A stretch of 64,000 bases of DNA from Phycisphaerales bacterium (GTDB lineage Bacteria; Planctomycetota; Phycisphaerae; UBA1845; Fen-1342): NCBI GenBank assembly GCA_016716475.1, contig JADJWG010000002.1:682001-746000 (forward strand), written 5' to 3'. Below, piece after piece: positions 45,116-54,216 of this stretch; positions within the stretch are counted from its first letter, which is position 1, and each line of letters starts with the position of its first letter. Under the pieces are notes generated by a model. That model had not been told where the DNA came from, did not search any database, and saw only the letters and a program-made list of their open reading frames with translations. A program made the position numbers and the translations under genes.

Positions 45116-48100
45116 TCAGCGGCGAGGGACACTGCGCCGCGGACGCGTGCATGCGAGGCCCGCGAGGACGGCGAGCAGCAGCCCGGCGCCCGTAGCGCCG
45201 CACAGTCCGCCACCGTTCAGCGGCGGCTGGTCCTGACCGCTATCGGTGTCATCGTCCAGCGGTGGAGGCGGAGGAGTCACCTGGCCGCTGTCGTCACCCG
45301 GCGGAGCCACCGCGAACGCCGTCTGGAAGGACCAGACCGGTCCCGGCGTTGTATCCGCCTCGTTCTTGGCCTGGATCCGCCAGTAGTACGTCGTACCGAA
45401 CTCGAGACCGGTGATCGGCCACGCGCTCGTCAGTGTGCTACCCTCGAAGCGAATCTGAGTCAGGGCCGGGTCCGTCGCAACCAGCACCTTGTAGATGACG
45501 GTGTTCGACGTATCCGCCCAGTCGAGCACGATGTTGACCGGCACACCGGTCGCACCATTCGCCGGGGTCGGACCGGACGGCACGCCCGGCAGTTGCGGTG
45601 TTGTGCGGAAGGACCAGAGGGGTCCCGGCAGCACAAGGGAACTCGTGCGCGTCACGATCTGCCAGTAGTAGACCGTGTCGAAGTCGAGGCCGGTCACTTC
45701 CCAGGCCGTCTCTACTGTCGTGGTGAGGAGCGCCGGCGAGGTCGTCGTACCGAAGTAAACCTCGTACTGCACCGCACCCGCGACCGGCTCCCAGGCCAGA
45801 CGAATCGTCAGTGGCACGCGGACGGCGCCATCCGGCGGGCTCGGACCACCCGCTTCACAGGCATCGCCCACACCGTTGCCGTTCGAATCCAGTTGGTTGG
45901 GATTGAAAATGAACGGGCAGTTGTCCACGTCACCGCAGATGCCGTCACCGTCAATGTCGTTCTGGGCATCGAACGGGCACGGATCACAGGCGTCGCCCAG
46001 CCCGTCACCATCCGAGTCGAGTTGGGTCGGGTTGAACACATCGGGGCAATTGTCCAATTCGTTCGGAATGCCGTCACCGTCGCGGTCCGGGTCGCAGGCG
46101 TCGCCGATACCGTCGCCGTCGAGGTCCGCCTGGCTGGGGTTGGGCACGAATGGGCAATTGTCGCAGGCATCACCAATACCATCGCCGTCACCGTCGAGCT
46201 GGTTGGGATTCCACGTATCCGGGCAGTTGTCACAGGCATCGCCGATGCCGTCCCGGTCACGATCTGACTGGTTGGGGTTGAAGGCAAACGGGCAGTTGTC
46301 GCAGGCATCGCCCAGTCCGTCGCCATCCGAATCGAGCTGATTCGGGTTAGGCAGGGCGGGGCAATTGTCGCAAGCATCGCCCACGCCATCGCCATCCGTA
46401 TCCAACTGGTCGGGGTTTGAGACAAACGGACAATTATCGCAGGCGTCGCCAATCCCGTCGCCATCGGTATCGAGTTGATTCGGATTCCAGACCGTCGGGC
46501 AGTTGTCCAGGTAATCCGGAATCCCATCGCCGTCGATGTCGGAGACAGCGAAGACGATCGTCGCCGTGGCTTCACCCACGCGCCCGGTCTCCGGGTTGGT
46601 CACGACCAGCCGCACGATGTTGCCCAGCGGCGGGTTGCTGTAGGTGTAAGTCACAATCGGTCCGGTGGCCGTCGGACCACCTGGTGCGGCGGCATCCAGG
46701 AACCACTGGTACAGCAGGTTGGGGTTCGTGAAGCCGGTTTCGTCGAGCGACTGTGAACCGTCGAACCGCACGGTCAACGGAATCTCGTTGTTCGGGTTGG
46801 CGACCTGATCCGGGTAGCTCACGTCGATCGCGGCGGTCACCGTCGGCACAACCTGGCCGTTCTGCACCGTAACCGGCAAGCTGTAAGGCGTGCGGCCGGT
46901 GGTGAGGAATTGGAAACGGTCGGGCTTGCGGCCGAGGATACTGCTCTGGTAGCTGAACACACGGTACTGTAATCCACCTGCGCCGGCGGTATCGCCCGGA
47001 TCTACGTCACCGGCCAGCCGCAACTGCTTCGTAGTGGGCACACTAAGGATGCGGTAGTAGCCCGGTGTGGCCCCCGGCCCACCGAGGATGCGGACATACT
47101 CACCCGGCCGGAACTGGCTCGCGACGAAGTTCGCATCCGGGTCCGTGAGCAGGTAGCCGTTCGGGCCCGGGCCGACGTTCGCGTTCGCGCCGCCCTGTAC
47201 CAGTGCGGTCGAGTTGATCACGAAGCTGACGGCGCCGGTGTTCGACGTATAGGGTACGCCGGTGGTGGCATTGTTCTGGAGGCCCGAGATCGAACCCCGC
47301 ACTTCCCACACTTCCGCACCGGGCACGGAGTCGTCGATGCAGGTCAACGTCCAGCTTTCCAGGAAGGACAAGGCAATATCGACATTCGTCACATCGACTG
47401 TGCCCTTCCCCCGGTTCTCGAAAGCGGGGCGGGGCGTGGAGCTTGATGGATCGGTGATGTCATCGGCACCCGGACCAGGGACCAGCCGGGCGTAGAAGTA
47501 ATACCGACCGTCGCCCGGCAGACTGTTTACCGGCGCGAAGAAGACCTGCTGTGCCAACCCGGCCGGCTTGGCCGAGGTGCCGAGCAGCACACCGGAAGCC
47601 GGATAACCGCTCCCCACGGTGTCGGCATAGAACTCGATCGTCGTGCCGCCGTAGAAGTCGAACGCTTCGTAGGACAGAGGCAGGCCGCCTGCAACCACCT
47701 CGACCGCCGGGGGACGGTCGAACTGGAGCGAGGGTACTGAGCGTGGCTTCCACACGAATGTCACAACCGACTGGGTCGGCTGTTGGACGATGTTGGTGAT
47801 CTCGATATCGCTGCGAACCTGGCCCCACCAGTTGGAGCTCGGATCGGTGAATGGGCCGAACGACGTGTTGCCGGTGCTGCCCGGGAACGGATCGCCGTCG
47901 TCGCCATTGTTCTCACCGTTCTGCAACTGCGCGAGCCCGTCGGCCTGCACCACCAGGAAGCTCGGCCGGGTCCCGATGCGCTGTTGGAGCGGGAAACCCT
48001 CGGGGAAGTTCACGCCGAAATCGGTCTGCATGATCATCAGGCCGTTTCCAACGGCAGCACCGGGGGCATTCTTCGAGAAGTTGATGATCCGCGGATTCTC

Positions 48101-50803
48101 CGGGCTCGGCGCGGTGAGGGTGTAGAAGTAGAAGCGCTCACCCTCGTTGTTCTGGTTCTCAAAGTAAAACGCGGAGCCCGTGGGGTGGAACGCGAAATCG
48201 CGGATAATGACTTCCTGCTCGACGAGCGGGTTGAGCACATCGCGCAGGTTGATTGGCTCCATCCATGGCGTGTGGGCCGTCCCCAAATCTTCGCTGCCGA
48301 GGTAGAACTCCTTCAGAACCGGTGACGGATGCACAAACCCACCCGCCATGATGTCCCACCCGGCCACCGGCCGGTTGACGTACCCGCCGGTGTACTCGTC
48401 GTAGTCGTACAGGTCAGGGTAGCCCTCCCAGACATGCAGCCACTCGTGCGCCATCAGCTCCTTTGCAAAGGTCTCGGTCTGGGTAATCTGGCCGGCTTCA
48501 CCCGTTGCGTTGAGGGCCGTGGCGAAGTCGGAGAAGAAGATGGGCGACAGCGGATTGCCGGGTTTCTCCAGGACATTGATGGGTAAATCCATCGCGGGGG
48601 CGGGCAACTGGAACAGACCACGGCCGCCGGCCGCCAGCCCGTCGGGGTAGAGGTCACCCGGCAGCAGTACCGTGGAGTGGAGGAAGTGTGTCACACCTGA
48701 GATCGGGTTGCCCTGATCGTCTTCGTCCTCCCAGGGGACTGACATGACGAAGTTATCCCAATTAATCGTCGCATCCAGTGCGGCCACCGCGGCCTCAGTC
48801 AGGCGGCGGCGGTTGAATGGGTAGTCATTGCCGGGACCGCCGTCGTTGGCGGTCTGCGGGTTGCTGTCGATGGCGTAATTTTCGGTGCCGATGTGGCGCA
48901 CTTCGCCCTGATCGAGCAAACCGTCAAGGTTGAAGTCACGCCGGAAGATTGTCGCGGGGATCTGGACCGAAATGGGGTCGCCCGTGAATGGATCCACAAG
49001 TGGGGTCCCTTCGTTGTCGACCGGTTCGATCGGATCCCAGTCCGCGACGCTGTTGGCGTTGCTCATCCACGTAATGACTTCGAGAGAGAGCACGTTACCG
49101 CCATCCATACCGTTTGCGCCATGGACGAGGTACGCCATGGGGCCGCCGGCGGAGATGAACCCATCCGGGCTGGTCCCATTGGGTGTGCCATCACCGACAT
49201 CGTGCCCGTAGTATGAGAAGTTCTGGGTTGAAGTAACCTCACCCAGCCGCCCATCACCCCCGTAGCCAAGGCCGGAAGGGCGGTTCGCGTAGTACATCGA
49301 GGACGGCAGATCTTCGAACTCGGCTCGCCCGTCATAGCGACCGTCCGCATCAGGACGAATCACGGCTTCTGTGGGGATGGAGTAGCCCGGCGGGAACGAA
49401 CCGTCGCCGAGGGACGCGGGCTCAACCGGTGGCAGGGCGCAGTCGGTTTCGGGGTCATAGTCGGCCGGAGTCCACTCCTCACCGGAGCGCGCGGTCGGTC
49501 CGCCCACGTTCGGCTCGAACGGCGGGAATGCATTGGCATGTTCCAGGTCGTACGGCACATAGTTGGGAATCAGCGGATTCCATGTGGGTGCGTCGAGTTC
49601 CGGGCGCGGCGGGATCGGCAGCGGCGGTGCCGGCGGTGGGGCCTGTAGTCCCGAGACCAGGAAGAAGATCCGCCAGAAGTTGTCCCAGCGGTCGCCATAG
49701 TAGGCATCCCACCACGTGATGCCGCCCTCTTCCATCGGAATCGCGTAAGGCCAGCGCCCTTCGTCGTCCGGGCTCAGTGTGAGTGCGGTCTCGACAAAAG
49801 GTGTCCCCGGCTGCTGCCACATCTTCGAATTGCCGCGCTCGGTCCAGGAATCGGGACCGTCGTAGATGCCGTTGCCGAAGCGGCCCAGGAAGCCGGAGCC
49901 GTCATTGACGTTCGGGGCCGAGACAATTTGCCCCACGTCGCCAGGGTAGTTGCGTCGGATGTAGGCCTCGGCCCACGCACGCGAGCCAGGCGTGTTCTCA
50001 TCGCCCTCGAACTCGTTTTTCGGGCTGGGATCCAGCCGAATCCAGGGCGGGTTGGCCGTCGGCCAGTAAATCCACATGAAGTCTTCGAACGGCTCAGGGT
50101 AGTTCCACTCGTCACTGTTATCGATGTCCCCAAACTCGCCGTCCTCAATCACGCCATCCACGGCGCAGTCCTCACCGGCGAGCCCATCGCGGGTGTCTTC
50201 CAAGAGCCCGTCATAACGGCTGTTGTTGTTCAAATCGTAGAAGCGCTCACCGGGAGTCCACCAACCGTCAATCAGACCCGGCGGTGGATCGGTTGGGCCG
50301 GCAAGATCACCGTTCATATCGATGACGTACCTCTGCCGCGATTCGTCAAAGGCCTCTCCGGCGAACGCGTCGAAACGGCCGTTACCGTTGAGTTCAATGT
50401 ACGGCAGGATCGCTTGTGACATACCGCCGGCGGTGGTCGGGACAGTCCAGCCCGTCGGAACCTGGTCCTGGAGTGGCATAATCGGCCATGGCAGTTCCGC
50501 CCAGCCGAACGCATCACCGGTTACGGTAACGCGGCCATAGGAGATTTCGCGCCAGAACTCGGCGAAAGAGTCGATGCCATTCGCGGGGTTCTGGTCGAAA
50601 TAATGGCGGAAAGCGTTCACGGGGTTTGGCAGTGTCTGCCCGGCGGGCAGGGGCCACTGCGGGAAGGACTTGGGCGGGGCAGCCATCATGACCACGAACT
50701 TGCGCTGCTGCTCTGCTTGTTGTGCCCAGCTTGTGCTCACCGCGCCCGCGGCCACCACACAGCAGAGGAGCAGGCGCCGCGCCGTCATTACGTCGATACG
50801 CAT
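45116..50803 (-). CDS. Giant secreted M6-type metalloprotease with thrombospondin-3 repeats, two FN3-like domains and C-terminal anchor
   Basis: The 1,895-residue protein has a signal peptide (RRLLLCCVVAAGAVSTSWAQ), then an M6-like metalloprotease region (about 25-960) with zinc motif HEWLH near 785 in KELMAHEWLHVWEGYPDLYDY. Beta domains follow, including a PKD-like one (about 1330-1415). Ten thrombospondin type 3 Ca-binding repeats (about 1419-1648; DTDGDGIGDACDNCP) come next, then two FN3-like domains (about 1650-1835). The end, GGGLCGATGAGLLLAVLAGL plus a basic tail, resembles MYXO-CTERM-type sorting signals. AAGGGG seven bases before the ATG at 50803 fixes the start. No frame break is seen over 5.7 kb. 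Confidence 0.87.
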   Translation of the reverse strand: MRIDVMTARRLLLCCVVAAGAVSTSWAQQAEQQRKFVVMMAAPPKSFPQWPLPAGQTLPNPVNAFRHYFDQNPANGIDSFAEFWREISYGRVTVTGDAFGWAELPWPIMPLQDQVPTGWTVPTTAGGMSQAILPYIELNGNGRFDAFAGEAFDESRQRYVIDMNGDLAGPTDPPPGLIDGWWTPGERFYDLNNNSRYDGLLEDTRDGLAGEDCAVDGVIEDGEFGDIDNSDEWNYPEPFEDFMWIYWPTANPPWIRLDPSPKNEFEGDENTPGSRAWAEAYIRRNYPGDVGQIVSAPNVNDGSGFLGRFGNGIYDGPDSWTERGNSKMWQQPGTPFVETALTLSPDDEGRWPYAIPMEEGGITWWDAYYGDRWDNFWRIFFLVSGLQAPPPAPPLPIPPRPELDAPTWNPLIPNYVPYDLEHANAFPPFEPNVGGPTARSGEEWTPADYDPETDCALPPVEPASLGDGSFPPGYSIPTEAVIRPDADGRYDGRAEFEDLPSSMYYANRPSGLGYGGDGRLGEVTSTQNFSYYGHDVGDGTPNGTSPDGFISAGGPMAYLVHGANGMDGGNVLSLEVITWMSNANSVADWDPIEPVDNEGTPLVDPFTGDPISVQIPATIFRRDFNLDGLLDQGEVRHIGTENYAIDSNPQTANDGGPGNDYPFNRRRLTEAAVAALDATINWDNFVMSVPWEDEDDQGNPISGVTHFLHSTVLLPGDLYPDGLAAGGRGLFQLPAPAMDLPINVLEKPGNPLSPIFFSDFATALNATGEAGQITQTETFAKELMAHEWLHVWEGYPDLYDYDEYTGGYVNRPVAGWDIMAGGFVHPSPVLKEFYLGSEDLGTAHTPWMEPINLRDVLNPLVEQEVIIRDFAFHPTGSAFYFENQNNEGERFYFYTLTAPSPENPRIINFSKNAPGAAVGNGLMIMQTDFGVNFPEGFPLQQRIGTRPSFLVVQADGLAQLQNGENNGDDGDPFPGSTGNTSFGPFTDPSSNWWGQVRSDIEITNIVQQPTQSVVTFVWKPRSVPSLQFDRPPAVEVVAGGLPLSYEAFDFYGGTTIEFYADTVGSGYPASGVLLGTSAKPAGLAQQVFFAPVNSLPGDGRYYFYARLVPGPGADDITDPSSSTPRPAFENRGKGTVDVTNVDIALSFLESWTLTCIDDSVPGAEVWEVRGSISGLQNNATTGVPYTSNTGAVSFVINSTALVQGGANANVGPGPNGYLLTDPDANFVASQFRPGEYVRILGGPGATPGYYRILSVPTTKQLRLAGDVDPGDTAGAGGLQYRVFSYQSSILGRKPDRFQFLTTGRTPYSLPVTVQNGQVVPTVTAAIDVSYPDQVANPNNEIPLTVRFDGSQSLDETGFTNPNLLYQWFLDAAAPGGPTATGPIVTYTYSNPPLGNIVRLVVTNPETGRVGEATATIVFAVSDIDGDGIPDYLDNCPTVWNPNQLDTDGDGIGDACDNCPFVSNPDQLDTDGDGVGDACDNCPALPNPNQLDSDGDGLGDACDNCPFAFNPNQSDRDRDGIGDACDNCPDTWNPNQLDGDGDGIGDACDNCPFVPNPSQADLDGDGIGDACDPDRDGDGIPNELDNCPDVFNPTQLDSDGDGLGDACDPCPFDAQNDIDGDGICGDVDNCPFIFNPNQLDSNGNGVGDACEAGGPSPPDGAVRVPLTIRLAWEPVAGAVQYEVYFGTTTSPALLTTTVETAWEVTGLDFDTVYYWQIVTRTSSLVLPGPLWSFRTTPQLPGVPSGPTPANGATGVPVNIVLDWADTSNTVIYKVLVATDPALTQIRFEGSTLTSAWPITGLEFGTTYYWRIQAKNEADTTPGPVWSFQTAFAVAPPGDDSGQVTPPPPPLDDDTDSGQDQPPLNGGGLCGATGAGLLLAVLAGLACTRPRRSVPRR
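45858..46545 (-). repeat. Array of ten thrombospondin-3 coding units, about 69 bases each
   Basis: The minus strand encodes ten units of about 23 residues, consensus DxDGDGxGDACDNCPxxxNPxQ. DNA-level similarity between neighbouring units is high, with silent changes, so this is a protein-coding tandem repeat kept by selection, not a spacer-type array. Each unit should bind Ca and hold a disulfide. Confidence 0.9.
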
Positions 50804-50821
50804 GTAGATGCCCCTTAGCGC

Positions 50822-50838
50822 CCTGCCCACTGGGCAGG
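50822..50838 (-). promoter_or_regulatory. Perfect hairpin in the leader of the M6 protease gene
   Basis: CCTGCCC and GGGCAGG pair perfectly with a three-base loop, ending six bases before the AAGGGG ribosome-binding site at 50811-50816. It could modulate translation start. A TTGACT...TAGGGT promoter-like pair lies further upstream (about 50880-50905) but is weak. Confidence 0.35.
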
Positions 50839-51046
50839 CCATAAACGTACAAATTCCTCAGACACCTCTCATCACCCTAGCCCCTGCTATGTGACCAGTC
50901 AACGGAATTCGCGCGGCGAAACAAGCGTTTCATCCGTGGTCGCACGCAGCAGTCGGAGGGCGTGCCGCCCGCGAACAGGGACCAGTAACGAAAGGAGCGC
51001 CGGCCGGCATGGGAACACACCGACCGACGCCCTTGTTTATGGGAAG

Positions 51047-51066
51047 CCGACTCCCGCAGGAGCCGG
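51047..51066 (-). terminator. Hairpin downstream of groEL
   Basis: CCGGCTCC and GGAGTCGG (minus strand) form an eight-base stem with one G-T pair and a four-base loop, starting 18 bases after the groEL stop. No T-run follows. Confidence 0.35.
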
Positions 51067-51083
51067 GTTGGGCTCTTATGCGC

Positions 51084-52706
51084 TTACATGCCGGGCATGC
51101 CGCCGCCCTTCTTCTCGTCGTCCTTTTCCTTCAGTTCGCTGACGGCCGCATCGGTTGTGAGCAGGAGGCCCGATACCGAAGCCGCGTTCTCGAGCGCGAC
51201 ACGTTCGACCTTGAGCGGGACGATGACGCCCATCTTGACGAGGTCGCCGTACTCCTCGGTCAGCGCGTTGTAGCCGAAGTTGCCCTTGCCTTCGAGGACT
51301 TTCTGGCAGACGATCGAACCATCCAAGCCAGCGTTCTCCGCGATCTGGCGGATCGGAGCCCGAAGGGCGCGGCGAATGATGTCCACACCGGTCTTCTGGT
51401 CGCCGCGGGCCTTCTTGTAGGCCGCGTCGAGCGCCTCTTCACAGCGCAGGACCGCCACACCACCACCCGGAAGCACACCTTCCTCGACCGCCGCACGGCA
51501 AGCGTGCAGCGCGTCCTCGACGCGGGCCTTCTTCTCTTTCATCTCGATTTCGGTCGCAGCACCCACGTTGATCTGCGCGACGCCACCGGACAGCTTCGCG
51601 AGGCGCTCCTCGAGCTTCTCGCGGTCGTAGTCACTCGTGGTGGCGTCGATCTCGTGCTTGATGGCCTCGATGCGGCCTTTGATCTTCGCGGTTTCGCCGG
51701 CCCCTTCGATCAGGGTGCAGGTCTCCTTGTCGACGATCACCCGCTTGGCCCGACCGAGTTCATTCAACTCGATCTTCTCGAGACTGATACCGAGGTCCTC
51801 AAAGACCGCGGTGCCGCCGGTGACGATCGCGATGTCTTCCAGCATGGCCTTGCGGCGGTCGCCGAAACCGGGGGCCTTGACGGCGGCGCACTGCAGGATG
51901 CCACGGAGCTTGTTGAGCACAAGCGTGGCAAGCGCCTCACCGTCCACCTCTTCGGCGATCACCAGCAGCGGCTTGCCGGCCTTGGCGATCTTCTCGAGCA
52001 GCGGCAGCAGATCCTTGACCGACGAGATCTTCTTCTCGTGGACAAGGATGTAGGGGTTGTCGAGCACGACCTCCATGGACTCGGGCTTGTTGACGAAGTG
52101 AGGTGAGATGTACCCCTTGTCAAACTGCATGCCCTCGACGAGATCGACGGTGGTCTCGAGGCCCTTGCCCTCTTCGACCGTGATGACGCCATCCTTACCG
52201 ACCTTCTCCATGGCCTCGGCAATCTTGTTTCCGATCTCGGTATCCTGGTTGGCGGCGCAGGTGCCAACCTGGGCAATCTGCTCCTTACCCTTCACCGGCA
52301 CCGCGAGCTTCTTGAGCGCTTCGATGACGGCGGTCACGCCGAGATCGATGCCGCGGCGAAGCTCCATCGCGTTCGCGCCGGCCGCCAGGTTCTTCAGCCC
52401 CTCATCGAAGATCGCTTCAGCATAAATCGTGGCCGTCGTCGTGCCGTCACCCGCAACGGTCGAGGTCTTGCTGGCGACCTCTTTGACCATCTGGGCGCCC
52501 ATGTTCTCGTACGCGTCCTCGAGTTCCACCTCTTTGGCCACCGTGACACCGTCCTTCGTGACGGTCGGCGCGCCGAAGGACTTCTCGATCACGACGTTGC
52601 GACCCCGGGGGCCCAGGGTGACCTTCACCGCGCGGGCCAGTTGCCGCACGCCGCGGCGAATGGCCTCGCGGGCTTCCATGTCGTAGGCGATCTGCTTGGC
52701 TGCCAT
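51084..52706 (-). CDS. groEL: Chaperonin GroEL (60 kDa)
   Basis: The 540-residue ATP-driven folding chaperonin has all expected signatures: VTLGPRGRNVVIEKSFGAPTV-type N-terminus (key TLGPRGRNV), AGDGTTTATI nucleotide loop, KAPGFGDRRKAML, GGGVAVLRCEEAL, and the GGGMPGM tail. Length is normal (E. coli 548). The ATG at 52706 has AGGAG eight bases upstream; an in-frame upstream ATG at 52751 is not needed. It is not next to groES: a frameshifted acetyltransferase gene and two spacers totalling about 1.2 kb separate them, and it has its own promoter. Confidence 0.98.
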   Translation of the reverse strand: MAAKQIAYDMEAREAIRRGVRQLARAVKVTLGPRGRNVVIEKSFGAPTVTKDGVTVAKEVELEDAYENMGAQMVKEVASKTSTVAGDGTTTATIYAEAIFDEGLKNLAAGANAMELRRGIDLGVTAVIEALKKLAVPVKGKEQIAQVGTCAANQDTEIGNKIAEAMEKVGKDGVITVEEGKGLETTVDLVEGMQFDKGYISPHFVNKPESMEVVLDNPYILVHEKKISSVKDLLPLLEKIAKAGKPLLVIAEEVDGEALATLVLNKLRGILQCAAVKAPGFGDRRKAMLEDIAIVTGGTAVFEDLGISLEKIELNELGRAKRVIVDKETCTLIEGAGETAKIKGRIEAIKHEIDATTSDYDREKLEERLAKLSGGVAQINVGAATEIEMKEKKARVEDALHACRAAVEEGVLPGGGVAVLRCEEALDAAYKKARGDQKTGVDIIRRALRAPIRQIAENAGLDGSIVCQKVLEGKGNFGYNALTEEYGDLVKMGVIVPLKVERVALENAASVSGLLLTTDAAVSELKEKDDEKKGGGMPGM

Positions 52707-52884
52707 CAATAAAGCTCCTGTTCCTCTGGGCGGGAGCGGACTAGCCCGCAAGCCCGGCTTGGTAACTCGATGGTCCTTGGCTCAGCCAGCCGCAGGGCCG
52801 ACGGAAATGTCAGGCGCACTGCAACCAACCCCGGCCACGGGTTTAACTGGCAAAATGCGCGCCACACAGCCGTTATGTGGCAAC

Positions 52885-52916
52885 CAAGTCTCAAGTTGTT
52901 TTATTATAAAGACTTG
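52885..52916 (-). promoter_or_regulatory. Candidate operator over the groEL promoter
   Basis: CAAGTCT (52885-52891) and AGACTTG (52910-52916) are a perfect seven-base inverted repeat with an 18-base gap. The gap contains the -10 box and the predicted transcription start near 52896. That placement is typical of a repressor site. The binding protein is unknown. Confidence 0.45.
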
Positions 52917-52931
52917 TGAAGATAGGGCTGA
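52903..52931 (-). promoter_or_regulatory. groEL promoter, TCAGCC-17-TATAAT
   Basis: On the minus strand a perfect TATAAT (52908-52903) lies 17 bases after TCAGCC (52931-52926). The same pair with the same spacing precedes the prepilin-like gene. Transcription would start near 52896 with a leader of about 190 bases. Confidence 0.55.
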
Positions 52932-53038
52932 GGTGGAACCCTGCGTGTGAAGTGGATCGGCGCGCTGTCATTTCGGCAGGTGGCTGTCACCGCGCGCCCG
53001 GGCTGCCTGTCGGCCGTGTGCGTGTGGTTGAACCCAGC

Positions 53039-53658
53039 TTAGCTCGCGGCGGTGACGGTGGCGGCGTGGTCGCAGTCACTCGTATGTGCGGCGGCGTGGC
53101 TGGATTTCAGCAAATCTGCCGCACCAGCTTCGCCGAGGTGATGATGAAAACGGCGCGACAGCACCTCGTCGCTGTAACGCAAGACGCGGGCCGGAACACC
53201 AACGGCGACCGCATGGTCGGGCAGGGAGCGTGTCACTACGGATGCGGCTCCGACCAGGCAGTTTCGACCGATCCGCACACCTTGGCGCCCGGCCACGATC
53301 GTAGTGCGCATCCCGATGTATGTGCCGTCACCGATTTCGATCGGTTGCGAGCCGTCCTGATGAATCCCATGCACCGCAAAGTAAACGCCGTAGGATATTC
53401 CCACGTAATTTCCGATTCTCGTGAGCCCAGGATTCACATCATCGAGATAGCAGCGCATCCCGATGAAGACATGCTTTCCGATCTTGAAACCCAGCAAGCG
53501 GTAGAGGCCGATGCGCAGGTCGTTGAAGGAATCATGGGGATGACAATGACATTGAGGAACTTGCGGATCGGCTTCCAGAGCAGGAGCAGCGGAGAATGCC
53601 GCCGCCAGGGGGCTACATAACCACCGCGTCGTGCCGTCAATCGTTGCAGAAGTCTCAT
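53039..53658 (-). pseudogene. Hexapeptide-repeat acetyltransferase (WcaF/LbetaH type), frameshifted
   Basis: The frame from ATG 53658 (GAGG seven bases upstream) encodes MRLLQRLTARRGG through LNVIVIPMIPS. The next frame continues NDLRIGLYRLLGFKIGKHVFIGMRCYLDD, IGNYVGISYGVYFAVHG, the left-handed beta-helix strands (IEIGDGTYIGMRTTIVAG, IGRNCLVGAASVVTRSLPDH) and GVPARVLRYSD, ending at 53039. One missing base near 53527 (PSN codon region) would restore about 207 residues. Known relatives O-acetylate sugars or lipopolysaccharide parts. It sits oddly between groES and groEL. Confidence 0.75.
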
Positions 53659-53870
53659 GCCGGGACCTCGGATCAGCGCATATTCCTGCCCCCACGTTAT
53701 CGGGGCGCACGGGTTCAGGGTGCAGTAACAAACCTTGCACGCCGGAATTGTAGCGCCGGAGAGGGGCGCAGGGGGGGCCCAGGGTCCGGGAATGCGAAAG
53801 GCACGCCCCGTCACCGGTCCACCACGGGGCCGACGACGGGGCGCGCCACACCCCCCCCGAAACGGTGAAT

Positions 53871-53911
53871 TCTCCCTTGCGGGAGCTGGCGTCGCATGGA
53901 TGGGAACGCCA
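53871..53911 (-). terminator. Two inverted repeats after groES
   Basis: Minus strand: CTGGCGT/ACGCCAG (53911-53905 and 53891-53885), then CTCCC-GCAA-GGGAG (53884-53871) with a GNRA-type loop. They lie directly after the groES stop and probably end its transcript, separating it from the acetyltransferase. No T-run follows. Confidence 0.4.
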
Positions 53912-53919
53912 GTGGCGGG

Positions 53920-54216
53920 TCAGTCGAGCACGGCCAGAATGTCGCTCTCGTCCATGATGATCATCTCTTCGCCGTTGACTTTGACCTCGGTGCCGGCATA
54001 GCTGCTGAACAGTACCTGGTCACCCTTCTTCACCTGCAGCGCCTTGCGATCGCCGGTGTCGAGCAACCGGCCTTCGCCGACACTGAGAACCGTACCGCGG
54101 CGGGGCTTCTCGCGTGCAGAATCGGGCAGAACGATGCCGCCCGCGGTGCGCTCCTCCGCCTCCAGACGCTGTACCAGGACCTTTTCACCCAGCGGACGAA
54201 TCGAGAACTTGCTCAT
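53920..54216 (-). CDS. groES: Co-chaperonin GroES (10 kDa)
   Basis: The 98-residue lid protein of the GroEL chamber. Seen: FSIRPLGEKVLVQRLEAEE, the mobile loop TAGGIVLPDSAREKPRRGTV, GDQVLFSSYAGTEVKVNGEE and the ending MDESDILAVLD. Length is typical (E. coli 97). AGGAG lies five bases before the ATG. It is separated from groEL and is preceded by a perfect sigma-54 promoter sequence about 110 bases upstream. Confidence 0.97.
   Translation of the reverse strand: MSKFSIRPLGEKVLVQRLEAEERTAGGIVLPDSAREKPRRGTVLSVGEGRLLDTGDRKALQVKKGDQVLFSSYAGTEVKVNGEEMIIMDESDILAVLD

Larger units (their letters stand above)
52707..53038. other. 332-base groEL upstream region
   Basis: No gene is seen. It holds the groEL promoter (52903-52931) and an inverted repeat over it (52885-52916), both listed separately. 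No CIRCE element (TTAGCACTC-N9-GAGTGCTAA) is present, so HrcA control of the classic type is not supported. Confidence 0.5.

Noticed and set aside
45858..46545. Regular 69-base repeats, as a possible CRISPR or satellite array
   Set aside because: They translate in frame into thrombospondin-3 units inside one long gene, and no unique spacers exist.
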